A stretch of 64,000 nucleotides of DNA from Nothopassalora personata (taxonomy: Eukaryota > Ascomycota > Dothideomycetes > Mycosphaerellales > Mycosphaerellaceae). Position numbers and translations under genes: made by a program. Under the pieces are notes generated by a model. That model did no database searches. It was given only the letters and a program-made list of their open reading frames with translations, and was not told the DNA's origin. Shown here in pieces: positions 20,402 to 30,289 of this stretch. The DNA lies in assembly GCA_033816765.1 (NCBI GenBank), contig CM066294.1:3162001-3226000 (forward strand), given 5' to 3'. How positions within the stretch are numbered: the first letter of the stretch is position 1; every line of letters starts with the position of its first letter.

Positions 20402-23400
20402 CTATCGCCCTTGTGTCCGTCCGCGCCGGAAGTAATCGTAACTCGTATCTTCTTCACCAGAGGTGTAATCTGGTGTTTGGCCAGGCAGATTACCGTACCT
20501 GACGGGTCCATAGCCTCCAATGTCACCTTCAGGTGTGCTATGACCGATCGGTGCCGCAAACGATGTCAGACCTTCTCTACTTTCCTGACCTCGGAGGTGA
20601 TGAGGCCGCGTAAAACCTGTGGGAGATTCTCCTCGGAGGTTGGAAGATGTTTGGTGGTAACCACGAGGATATTCAACACCGCCCTCGCCGATTCTAGTAC
20701 GCTCGGAATCTGCCGATTGACTTCTGTCACGAGAGAAAAACCGCTCTCGAGATCCGCTTGCACTTCGCTCGTGACCAAAACTCATGTCTGACTCAAATGT
20801 GCCGGCGCGTCGGGTGAGCCCGGTCATCACGCTTGAAGGGGTACCAGGCCTGATCATGTCCGCGGCGTGCCCATACAGCTCGCCATCTCCGCCGGCTTCG
20901 TCGCGAAACTCTGGTCGGTTCTTGTAGTGTTCAAAGTCCATATTGTTCTCGTCCACAATTTCCCATCCTTGAGGTCCGCCCGGCAACCTGGCTGCTGATT
21001 TGCCAGGTTCCCGAGCATTCATGTCGTCCATATAGACATCGCTGTATCCAGCCAGGGTCGCTTGGTCTGCGTCTACCGACGTTCGCCCTGTGTAAATGTT
21101 CTTGAGCAAGTGCTGACTCTTTGAGTGGACCATTGGGGTAATCAATGGCTTGTAAAGCACCGGATGACCGAAACGCACAGCCATTCTGTCACCCTTCCTC
21201 TTCTGCTTGCCGTCCTCGCCCATGCCAGCATTGAACTCCGCTTCGCCCATGGCTTGCCCTTTCTGGTAAAAGTGAATTTCATCGTCGAAAGTGCGCCTGC
21301 AGTAGATCTTGAAGCCAATCAGGATCACTGGCAATGGCAGCATACTTGCAAGCATGGGCCATGTAACATTAATGAAAGTCTGCGCGCCATATATCACGAA
21401 CGCAGTGACCGCATTGCCGAAGAATGTGAGGAAGAGCATTCTGTTAAAGACCGACCGCCAAAACATGCCGCCCGACTCGTATTTGGTAATGAAGACGTAG
21501 AGTAATAGATACTTCTTCATGAACGAATCCATCCAGAAGTACAATGCGGTGACAACCAGAATCAGCGGCTGGATTACCGCAAACGAGAGTGCGACGGTCG
21601 AGTAAAACAGGAAGTAGTTGTAGTAGCTAGCGTAGTCAAACGGCTGCGGTGCCGAGAGCTCGATCAACCTCCGCGGCGTTGGTGATGAGAAACGTCGGGA
21701 GAACGATCCCCAAATCAAGGTCCAAAGCTGACTGAGATCGATCGCAGCACCAAGATTACGCTGCAACATCCATGAAATCCAGTATGGTGAAACATTGCAG
21801 AGACCGATCGTTATCTCGTGGATAGGCTGGGTCTGGTCGTAGGGCTTGCCGCTGATGAGAGTGGCCACCCAGGAGAATATGGATGAGAACACCGAGAAGA
21901 CGATGAGGTTGTTGAAGCAGAAGAAGTTGTAGAGACTTCTGGCAACGTGTCTCTCTCTGCTTGTCTTGCTCACGTCTCCGGCGTTCATACACAATTTCCG
22001 GAAGATGGCCGGCAGGTAGAAGTAAAACAAGGTTGTGATCGCAGGTGCGGCAATACCTTGCACCAATGCCCACCAGGTGCGGTTCTGCATCAGGCTCGTC
22101 TGAAAAGCTGGCCAGACTTTGCCCAGGTTGGTCAAATTCGACAGAAACACCGAGATCAGAACGTTGGGCACCACCCAGAGAATGGTCAATAGGGTGATCC
22201 AGAAGCCGTTAACGAAGTTCTGTCTCGACCGTTGCTTCTTCGACATCTTCAAGTTCTTCCATATCAGATCGTTGGGCTTCGGCGCAAGCTGAATGATAGA
22301 GCCATGGGGCGCTTTGCCGCGGGCAGCATACGCCACACTATGTGCCGATGGGATGCTCTCATAGCTAGCGAAGCCATACGGAAGGGCATTGCGTTTGTCC
22401 ACAGATCCTCGCACTTCTCTGATCTCGATCTCCAACTCCTTTATACGACCAGTCAGATACTCAATAGCATCTACCCGAGATCCTTTCGGATATGCCTTGT
22501 CCGCTTTGTGTGGCTTGCACTTGGGTCGTTTCGCCGGAAGTCGATCTGGGTTCCTCAAATACTTTGCCAAGTATTCTTCCAGCTCTTTCACGGTTTCTGT
22601 ATGTTCCTCTACCAGATCCGGCAAATCTTTGACATTTCGCGCAATCGCAGTGCGTGGCATGTCGTGACTTGCCTTGACCTCATCTGTCAACCTCGCGATG
22701 CCTTCATCCGAGCGAAACTGCTGGGGAATGTCGGTGACCATGAGTGTCCGCGCATGCAGACTACGCTGGTAGTCTTGACTGTTGAAATACTCCCTCCGCA
22801 ACCTCGCCACATGGCGATAGTTGAACCAGAGGAAGTATATCATGATGAGGTCGAATATGTAGGCGAGAACCACGTAGGCCCAGAAAGTCGCTGTTGTTCC
22901 CACTGAATACTGCGGCGTCATTTTCAAGAAGAAGTCGACGTTGCTGATGTTCGGGATCTTGGATTTCGACGCTCCCACCAAGTTGGCCGGTATGATGATA
23001 GCACATCCGACAACAGCGAATATGGCGAACATATTCCTCAGCATGCGGTTCACACGCATGAAGATGGCCGCATCTAGTCCGACTCTTTCAACGATGTCCT
23101 GCTCTTTCGTTCTGACCAGTGGCGGTATCCAGGCAAAGATGCCTTTCGGGACTGGAGGTGGCGCATGTTTGGCATCGGCGTATTTCGCTCGCGGTGCGTA
23201 GACGACATTGTTGTAAGGTCGGAGGAAGCAGAAGAGTAGCGCTATCACCACAGCACTGACGAGCGAAAAGATCAAGGATGCTAAAGCTGACTCTCCGCCA
23301 AACTGTGAAGATTCAATGGCCGTCAGAAACGGATTGTCTTGCGCCATCTGTGTGTTCGAAGCGTGACTTACTTGGGATTTGAACGGGTCTGATAACAAGT

Positions 23401-23464
23401 CTTCGAAAGTCTTTCCGATATCATCTCGGCGTGATATGAGCGGACTGCCCAGTCCTAGAGTCAT
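20402..23464 (-). CDS. CSC1/OSCA-type calcium-permeable cation channel (DUF221, RSN1 family)
   Basis: The frame gives 1020 residues from the first ATG (23464). A second plausible start is ATG 23347 (MAQDNPFL), directly after an acceptor-like ACACAG. Family features in order: a first membrane helix (ALASLIFSLVSAVVIALLFCFLRP); the APRAKYAD loop; PPLVRTKEQDIVERVGLDAA; two further helices; a cytosolic PHM7-type domain with HARTLMVTDIPQQF and AFVxFES-like FASYESI; then the seven-helix channel core (GFWITLLTILWVVPNVLISV onwards, with LPAIFRKLC and the LLLYVFITKYESGGMFW loop). The tail is long, polar and rich in Ser, Arg and Gly. Proteins of this family are osmosensitive or mechanosensitive channels, or lipid scramblases, in the plasma membrane or ER. 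Confidence 0.88.
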   Translation of the reverse strand: MTLGLGSPLISRRDDIGKTFEDLLSDPFKSQVSHASNTQMAQDNPFLTAIESSQFGGESALASLIFSLVSAVVIALLFCFLRPYNNVVYAPRAKYADAKHAPPPVPKGIFAWIPPLVRTKEQDIVERVGLDAAIFMRVNRMLRNMFAIFAVVGCAIIIPANLVGASKSKIPNISNVDFFLKMTPQYSVGTTATFWAYVVLAYIFDLIMIYFLWFNYRHVARLRREYFNSQDYQRSLHARTLMVTDIPQQFRSDEGIARLTDEVKASHDMPRTAIARNVKDLPDLVEEHTETVKELEEYLAKYLRNPDRLPAKRPKCKPHKADKAYPKGSRVDAIEYLTGRIKELEIEIREVRGSVDKRNALPYGFASYESIPSAHSVAYAARGKAPHGSIIQLAPKPNDLIWKNLKMSKKQRSRQNFVNGFWITLLTILWVVPNVLISVFLSNLTNLGKVWPAFQTSLMQNRTWWALVQGIAAPAITTLFYFYLPAIFRKLCMNAGDVSKTSRERHVARSLYNFFCFNNLIVFSVFSSIFSWVATLISGKPYDQTQPIHEITIGLCNVSPYWISWMLQRNLGAAIDLSQLWTLIWGSFSRRFSSPTPRRLIELSAPQPFDYASYYNYFLFYSTVALSFAVIQPLILVVTALYFWMDSFMKKYLLLYVFITKYESGGMFWRSVFNRMLFLTFFGNAVTAFVIYGAQTFINVTWPMLASMLPLPVILIGFKIYCRRTFDDEIHFYQKGQAMGEAEFNAGMGEDGKQKRKGDRMAVRFGHPVLYKPLITPMVHSKSQHLLKNIYTGRTSVDADQATLAGYSDVYMDDMNAREPGKSAARLPGGPQGWEIVDENNMDFEHYKNRPEFRDEAGGDGELYGHAADMIRPGTPSSVMTGLTRRAGTFESDMSFGHERSASGSRERFFSRDRSQSADSERTRIGEGGVEYPRGYHQTSSNLRGESPTGFTRPHHLRGQESREGLTSFAAPIGHSTPEGDIGGYGPVRYGNLPGQTPDYTSGEEDTSYDYFRRGRTQGR

Positions 23465-24888
23465 TGTGGAAGTGTGAGAGTCGAACCCCGATCTGGTACA
23501 GTACGTGTTCCTGGGTAGCGATCGTCCACAATTGTCGTCCTCCAAACAGCAAAGAAAAGAACGGCTCAGGTGTCGATCGGTGGCCAACAAAGAAAGACGT
23601 TCACACGCCAGTCTCGTCGGCACAGGCAGAGAAGCACCAGTAGCACCCAACCCCTCCGCCCCTCGTGTAACGACTGTGGTGCAGAGCGATGATGATGATG
23701 ATGATGATGAAGATATAGGAAGAAGTGAGGACCAGGAAAATGCCTGCACAAGCCTGCACGAAACAAGACTGCAGGTGGCAGAGTTCTCACATACGAATCT
23801 GGACCCTGCGACGTCTGTGTGGAGGAGGTATGCGCTCACCAAGACAAGGAAAGCGAATGTGATGAAATAAGTGTTGTCTCTGCCACAACGAAGATCCAAT
23901 ACGTCTCGCTTTCGTTGGGGTTCTTTAGTGCATCAAGAAGGATCAAGCTCTGCTTGCTTCTCCTCGACGGTACCTCACACAGGTAACTACAACGATGCAC
24001 GGAAGGCCCTTGGGCGTGTGAACAGCAGAAATTTGCTTGCACATGATGAGCGATGATGCTTTTAGCCACCGCGCGTCGTGTTGAGAAGAGCTATTTTTGC
24101 CCATCTCCCTGAACCAAAGCAACGGCGGCAAGACTTCCGCGACCGGCATCGATCTTGAGAACCGCTTCCATCCGATGCAACGGTCGCTTCTGGCGTCGAA
24201 CGTTAAAGCGGTAGTCTTAGTGGTGTTCTGGAAGCGGCATTGCTTTCCTGGAACATGTTGTGAAGCTGGTGAAGTACCAGAATCACCATCACACTGGAAG
24301 CACATGTCGATTGGCAACCACTAATAACACATGTCGTTCTCGAGAGCACAGCTCCCACGCGGTATTTTGAGGGCATTCGATATGCCTCGCCTAGAAGCAA
24401 GCTGAGTTCCGAGTGGAAAAGCGGCAATCATCTGCAGAACCATCCAATTCGACTTGCAAGCACCGATCGATGCAGCAGCCGTGATCATGCCCACATAAAG
24501 TACGAGTCGGAAGGATCGTTCACATGTTTCCTCCAAGCATGGCTCGAGCCGATCATCAGCGTCATCCTGAAGCTCATTGGCCAGCGCATGTCAGACAACA
24601 ACAGGAACAGGAAAGTGTTTCAAAGAAGCCTTCGCTCGTACTATAGTACATACCACTCGCCGCTGCTGGCATTGCTGCAGATGAAAAGTTCCGTTTGCTA
24701 ATTCCCTTTGGTATCATACGCCCATCCTTGAGCAAGGGCGCAGCTGTCGTTACTGCAACGCTGCCGCATCCATCAAAATTCCGCAATACTGGACCAGGTG
24801 GAGAGGACCACCGTGCCGGATCAAGGCAAGTCATTCCATGAGAGACTCATTCCGTGTCGATGATTGAAGTTCGTCTGGGAGAGACGAT
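23465..24888. other. 1.4 kb intergenic with GAT microsatellite
   Basis: This is the probable 5' region of the channel gene and 3' flank of the nhp6 gene. A (GAT)8 run occupies about 23688-23711. The channel frame stays open without ATG up to 23899, which is likely to be chance. I see no other gene. Confidence 0.4.
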
Positions 24889-25368
24889 CTAGTCCTCGTC
24901 TTCATCGTCGTCGCCACCCTGCGATATTGTTAGCAGTGTTGGCACGTGAGTTGTTGCGGGACTTACGGCAGTGTAAGCTGCCTTCTCCTCTTCATAACGC
25001 TTCTTGTCGGCGGCGGCCTTGGCCTCATATGGAGCCTTCTGCTTCTCCGAGAGACCCTTCCATCTGTTGCCAAGTTCTTTGCCAACCTCGCCTGCAGGGA
25101 TGTGAGTAGCTGTCGGAAGCATTCATGTTGGCATCGATACATACCGAACTTGATGCCTGGGTTCTCGTCGCGGACCTTGTCGCGTTGCTCGTTGGCGAAG
25201 AACATGTATGCGGAAAGGCCACGCTTTGGCATGTTTGGGTCTGATGGCAAGGTCAGTATCGTGATCGCGTTCGAAGTGAGGACGTCACCAACCCTTCTTC
25301 TTCTTTCCGCCGGCCGACTTGTCGACGACCTTCTTGGAGCCACGGGTGGAAGCCTTCTCCTTTGGCAT
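24889..25368 (-). CDS. nhp6: HMG-box non-histone chromatin protein Nhp6
   Basis: There are four exons: 25368-25293, 25240-25145, 25091-24967 and 24918-24889 (phases 1, 1, 0), giving 108 residues. A basic N-terminus ([17 protein letters not shown]) precedes a single HMG box beginning [20 protein letters not shown], continuing [36 protein letters not shown] and [14 protein letters not shown] short acidic tail follows (GGDDDEDED). Nhp6 bends DNA and assists FACT and transcription. Length and domain match the fungal family closely. A 5' UTR intron is likely at about 25396-25623 (GTAAGT donor, GCTGAC branch point, CACAG acceptor just upstream of the ATG). Confidence 0.93.
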
Positions 25369-25395
25369 GTTTGCGATTGGTGTCTGAGTGGGTTA

Positions 25396-25623
25396 CTGTG
25401 CGTCGCGTGTCAGCGGCGATGACATTGGTGGCAATGCGAACAGCGTATTTGCAGTAGTGTGTATGCGCGGTGTCGATATGTTTGGTGAAGCTCAGTCAAC
25501 GCGTGTGGCGCGTCATGTTGATGATGATACACCTTCACCAGCTGAGTGCCGGGCGCAAAACAACACAGCTTCGCGCCATGAAGCTCTTCAAATGCATCCA
25601 AGAACGCGTCAATGTTGACTTAC
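25396..25623 (-). other. Probable 5' UTR intron of nhp6
   Basis: On the minus strand a GTAAGT donor at 25623 and a GCTGACACGCGACGCACAG branch and acceptor ending at 25396 frame a 228-base non-coding segment, about 27 bases upstream of the nhp6 ATG. Inferred from consensus only. Confidence 0.4.
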
Positions 25624-27700
25624 CAGGTGGTGTTGAGTTTTGGTGGCTGGTGTGCAGTGACTGTGAGAAGCGCGCTGTTAGCTGCTGATGGCCGTCGATT
25701 AAATCGATGAGATGAGATGTTGCTCGCGCAATGCTGCTGAGAAGGCGAAACGCGGTCCGGACCAACATAACAAAGGCAGGAGCATCGTCATCGATGCACA
25801 AAGTTATGTGCATCATGTGTTGGAAGGCGACGATGTGGTTGGTAGGATGTTTCACCAAGCTGGGAGGGCCATACGTACAAAGACTGGTGGTCGGCGCTGA
25901 TTGTGGGTGAGTGAAGCAGAGAGTAGGAAGCAGCACTGCGTCGGGTGGGCAGCAGCAAAGACTGTGTGAGAGAGCGCGCGGGCGGCAGAGCTCCCATTGT
26001 TTTGGACGGGTATATCTGAGCACGCATCCCGCATTTAGCGTGACGTGAAATGCTGCACATCCAGGAAGTCGCGACCGCTGCTCCTCCCACAACAACGCAA
26101 CGCCACGTGCAGGAAAACTGAGCCATTACCAGTCGGAGAACATGATGAGCGCTCACTCACCAGATACTTAGCATGTGAATGCTGCAGTCTATTCGGTCAA
26201 TTGACCCTTGGCCCCCGACTGCCGCCGAGAGAGGCGCAAGCAACGACGCCATGAACACAACCTCACAATCATACAACCTCTGCAGCTACAGCTCCCGGAA
26301 GCGAACCTGGTTGTTGCGTCGACCGTGAAAACACGCTGTGGGCTGATGCCTCACCGATGAAGTATGCTGGGAAGATGATACTTCTATCCGGCTGTGTCAA
26401 CACCTTCGGTTGGCAGAATTGCACCATGAAATGCTCGGAGGATCGCCTGTCGCTTCCAATAGCGATCAGAATCATTGGTGGTATGGCATGTAGTCCTGAT
26501 CGCTGATGCTTTACACTCTTCTACTTACTTGCTTGGGAGAATCGTTTGGCCGCGCAGGCCAGCATTGCTGAAATGCCACGGGCCAGAGGCTTCTGTCTTG
26601 CTCAACTTCCTGAAAGTGCAAAACACATCTCTCGAGGCTGTCCCTCGGCAGTGAACACGTCGGCCTTTGGTGCGTTACTGCTCAAGTGCGACGGTCCACG
26701 TGTACAGGTGAAGCAAGTCCCAGATACCACCGCATCTGCAGCGGCCTGGCAACATCAGTCCACTCATTCATGGCAGAGCAGCGCATTTACTGCATCTGGA
26801 AAAGCTTCCTGATTCTTCAAGTCAGGTCATAGGCTTGCGAATTGTCTGGTCCAGCGACCCAGTCTCATTGACGCGAAGACCGGGCCCTTGGTTCAAATGC
26901 TCTCTTCCCGATGGACGCTGTACCCGGGCGCTTTCAACGTGGTCTATGGCACGGATGCCCGTTGGCACGGAAAGGTGAACAGAAGCAGTGGCGGATCAGA
27001 AGAGATAGCCTGAAACCAGACTTCACTGTAGGCCCTCCAAGCTCTTGCCACCTAGGACGGAAGCCGTCGCAACTCATCGCGAGGCAGAAATCGGGACCGA
27101 CCCCGTGCTCTCCCTGGAATGCCATATGTGCGTGCTGTGCGACACAAAGACACGCTGATCTACATGTACCCCTCACTCACTTATCAGGTCTATGTCTCTA
27201 TTCATGGAGGCTTCATCACATCGGCAATTAGAAGGGAGAACGTGTCTTACAATCGATACGCAGTGTCACCCAGCTATAAGCAGGTCGGCCATCAGGACGA
27301 GGCGAGGTCCACCTACAGCACCTTCCCGACACTCTAGCGTGGACGATCCTTGCAAGTGCACGGACGGGCAACGGTCTCGTTCTTTCCACCCTTGGAAAGC
27401 TACCGGCCCGAGCTCAATGAGCTCAGTGTGTAGGCGTGCGCTGCCAGAAGAGCACCATCTCTTACGTGCAAAGACGTGCCGCTGGTCTTTCCACTGTGGC
27501 ATTGTCTACATCAACGCACCGCCTTATTCCCTTTGTCCAGCATGTGAAGCCTCGGTGTCTACCGTGTCGCCATGCCGTTGTGTAGACTGTGCCTGCGGTC
27601 TGCCTGTACCCGCCATTTGCCTGCGATCTGGGTCACCATCCAGAAACAGACTCATTCATATCACGACCTTCGAACCACAGCAAACAATGCCAATACGACT
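25624..27700. other. 2.1 kb intergenic without a recognised gene
   Basis: Short frames exist on both strands, but none shows a domain, signal peptide or splice pattern I can defend. The first part is the promoter side of nhp6; the last part precedes the small secreted protein. Confidence 0.35.
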
Positions 27701-28207
27701 ATGCATTTCCTCGCCGCAACTCTTCTCTTCGCCACCGCTCTAGCAGCACGGGCACCTGCTCCTGTCAACAAGGCCTACCTGCCTAGCGAACCTCTCCCAC
27801 GAGTGGCACCAAATACTTCCACTTGCGCTCTGCGCTACCTCACCATGGCTGGCCTTACATCGTCAACATTGGTAGACCATACGCCAACAGCGATGGCTGC
27901 GAGCCACGTGGTCAAGAAAGAGATCCGGAAGAAGATTAGGGCACTGAGTGGCAACCCCGGCTTCGTGTGTCAGGACAATGGCCATGGTCAGACCATGCTT
28001 ATCTGGAACACGAACCTCAAGTCGACGAAGGTCAACGATGGGCTTAGACTGGCATTTCCGATGATTGACTTCACTTGTGATTCCTGGCAGGCAACGCATA
28101 GACGCAAGACCGCTTCAGATGGCAAAGTGGTTTCCATGTCCAGCTTCTTTCCGTGCAAATCAATAGCTCTTCTATCAGTGCTGTCATCAAGCAATCATGT
28201 TACTTGA
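27701..28207 (+). CDS. Small secreted protein, effector candidate
   Basis: The ATG at 27701 gives 168 residues with an N-terminal secretion signal (MHFLAATLLFATALAARA). The mature part has four Cys (TSTCALRYL, GFVCQDNG, DFTCDSW, FFPCKS) and no recognised domain. A conserved-looking core is KKEIRKKIRALSGNPGFVC and GHGQTMLIWNTNLKS. Between about 27840 and 27900 a second frame reads GWPYIVNIGRPYANSDGCE, which looks more like a secreted-domain sequence than the annotated frame there. A compensating pair of frameshifts is therefore possible. The gene lies about 2 kb from a RIP-mutated transposon island, next to a minisatellite patch. That is a frequent setting for fungal effectors, but function is inference. 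Confidence 0.5.
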   Translation: MHFLAATLLFATALAARAPAPVNKAYLPSEPLPRVAPNTSTCALRYLTMAGLTSSTLVDHTPTAMAASHVVKKEIRKKIRALSGNPGFVCQDNGHGQTMLIWNTNLKSTKVNDGLRLAFPMIDFTCDSWQATHRRKTASDGKVVSMSSFFPCKSIALLSVLSSSNHVT

Positions 28208-28795
28208 CTGACTCAAAATGCGATACTTGCTTGGATAAATGATTAGCTATTTGCTTGACTAATGTTAAGGGCCTATGCTTGACTGACTTGACTTGCTTGA
28301 CTGTGTAAAAAGTGAGATTTTCGCGGGTAGGTCGTTTTCCTTATATCTTCTACGATTAATTTCGATATAGTATATATAATCGTAGATTATATAGGAGGTA
28401 TAGATCCGGTGTTGTCTATACGTATTATAGATTCTCAGGGTCACGGGTTATAGGGTCACGGGGTCACGGGTCACGGGGTCATTGGGTCATGGGATCGCGG
28501 GCTATAGCGGCTAAGTTTGTGGCTAAGCTTGTGGCTAAGCTACAGATTCGGGCCCTCTATGTTTATACCCCTTACACGTACTTGTTTACTTAACTTGACT
28601 GACAATATCGCATGTCACTTGACTGGGTGTTATACAACCTTGCTTGATTGACTTGAAGGGAAAGTTTGTCAAGCAAGCAGTCAAAACAGATCAAGTTGAT
28701 TGATTGATGCCACCACTGTCTTCTATACTTGACAATTTTCATTCTTCTTCGTATTCTCTCTTCGCATTCCACCGTCTCCTTCAAACAAGCAACCT
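28208..28795. repeat. Minisatellite patch with TTGACT and GGGTCACG units
   Basis: Both sides carry many TTGACT/CTTGACTGAC units (28203-28310 and 28590-28690), with inverted forms on the right side (GTCAAGCAAGCAGTC). The centre has tandem GGGTCACGG-type units (about 28436-28500) and three (T)GTGGCTAAGCT-like units (about 28510-28545). An AT-rich stretch at 28350-28430 looks RIP-mutated. No gene is seen. It fills the gap between the effector candidate and the RTA1-like gene. Confidence 0.6.
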
Positions 28796-29750
28796 CTAAA
28801 CATCCAACATCGGCCTCTGATCAGAGTTCGTCAGCTTGAGTCCCAAATGTGAGTACCGATGTTGTGACGCCTGAATCTCCCGACACTTCCCAGGAAGATA
28901 AAACACAGCCCAAGCGCCCATCACAAGCACCATCTGATATCCATCAGAAGCATAGCTTATCCACTCATTCTCTTGCAACATATTCACGCCAAACTGAGTC
29001 AACCGCATCATATTCCTTCCACAAATCATCGGAATTGCCAGACCGAACAGGTGTCCCCACCGCTTGTAACGCGCGTACGTATCCTTGACCGCGGGCGCAG
29101 TCATATCCACAGGATTCAGCCTCGCCTTCTTCGCCTCTTTGCCCATTTTGAAAGTAACCCGGGAATTCTCAGCCATGATGTAGATCCAGAATACCAACTG
29201 CATCACATATGCAGCGATGATAAGGCGGTGGCCAATATCCGCTAAGTCTTGTCCCTTCGCCGCCGCGTAAGATATTCCGCCAACGGCTTGGATTGTGATG
29301 CACATTGTGTTGATCGCCAAGTACAGTGGTCGCTGATAGTGAAGTGGAACCCAGCAGAATTGCGAAGCGTCCAGGGCTCGGATAAATTCGGTGTGTGTCA
29401 AAGTAATGGTAAACATCAGCATTGAGGGTCCGAGGAGAATGAGGACGGATTGATCGCCCCATGCGGCTTTGCTGCAGGTGTTTTGGGCCGACAAGAGGCG
29501 GGCTATGTAGCCGAATAGTTGGACTGGTGGTGCAGTTAGAAATTATGACTGTGGTATTATAAGACGAGGAGGATTTACAGGTTCCGCCAAGGACCATGAA
29601 GCTGTTGTCGAGGATGCGGGTCGTGACCATTCTGAAAGAATGGGCGAGTACCATTACGGCGAAAAGGCCGATGGCTATGGCTGCGAGGGCCTTGCTTGGT
29701 TCGTAGTATGGATAGAAGGATTGGCAATCTGATTGCGTTGAGGAAGACAT
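28796..29750 (-). CDS. RTA1-like seven-helix membrane protein
   Basis: Exon 1 (29750-29579) joins exon 2 (29523-28796) through a 55-base intron (donor GTAAAT, acceptor ACCAG), in phase 1, giving 299 residues, the usual RTA1 length. The N-terminus FYPYYEPSKALAAIAIGLFA and the junction GGTFQLFGYIARLLSAQNT fit the family. So do the following helices (VLILLGPSMLMFTITLTHTE, LAINTMCITIQAVGGISYAA, GHRLIIAAYVMQLVFWIYIM). RTA1-family proteins confer resistance to sterol-acting drugs or move sphingoid lipids. The substrate here is unknown. The tail is short and polar. The gene is the last one before the transposon island. Confidence 0.8.
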
Positions 29751-30098
29751 ATTGTCTGCGGCTTGGGTTGGTGTGCTCTGCTGGTGCTATCACTGCTATT
29801 CTGCCTCGTCTCCAGGTCTTCGAATAACGACGATGTCAAGCAGTTAAGCACTCTGCTGTGGGTGTTGCCCCTATCAAGCTATAGTATGTTGTACTGTATA
29901 TGTTATACACAGTTGAAGTGAAGTGTCTTGTACCCTCGGAGTTGGGGTTTGGAATGCTGATGGCAATCTCTCAAGCCATGGAAGGTCAATGGCTTATCAA
30001 CAACCCGCTCTCTTGTGGGCATGCCCTTCACCCCAAGCTCAAATGTAAACACAGCCTCACCTTGGGCATCGGGCTAGCGGTACGAAGCAGCACCGCTA
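29751..30098. other. Flank between the RTA1-like gene and the island
   Basis: This is the probable promoter of the RTA1-like gene. Composition is still normal. A short hairpin (TAGCGGT...ACCGCTA) sits at about 30075-30098, just outside the inverted repeat. Confidence 0.35.
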
Positions 30099-30129
30099 AC
30101 GTGTGCCACGATGCTTTCATGTTGCCATG
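30099..30129 (+). repeat. Left arm of a 31-base inverted repeat framing the island
   Basis: The sequence starting ACGTGTGCCACGATGCTTTC recurs in reverse complement at 39541-39571. 28 of 31 positions agree and the three differences are all transitions. Both arms read inward from the same outer end and are followed inward by GCTAACCTA, directly on the left and after a gap on the right. Confidence 0.6.
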
Positions 30130-30289
30130 CTAACCTAGCTTAGAGGTAGCGTGTTTTCTGTCACGATGCAATCAGGCTTCAGCCCATCAAACCTTAGGCA
30201 TCAACTGCGAAAAGCCGGGTGGCTTTGATTAGTCATGTAAAGCCTTTTCATTTGTAGTAATCTTTAGTCTTAGATCGACATAGGCAATA

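Noticed and set aside
23440..23560. GGGGTTCGACTC on the minus strand, resembling a tRNA T-arm
   Set aside because: The flanking bases do not pair as a T-stem and no acceptor, D or anticodon arms can be built.
20402..23899. N-terminal extension of the channel frame up to 23899
   Set aside because: It has no ATG, is low in conservation signals and includes a microsatellite-coded Ser run.
28436..28500. GGGTCACGG tandem units as a CRISPR array or telomere repeat
   Set aside because: Units are short and irregular with no unique spacers, and do not match TTAGGG-type telomere repeats.
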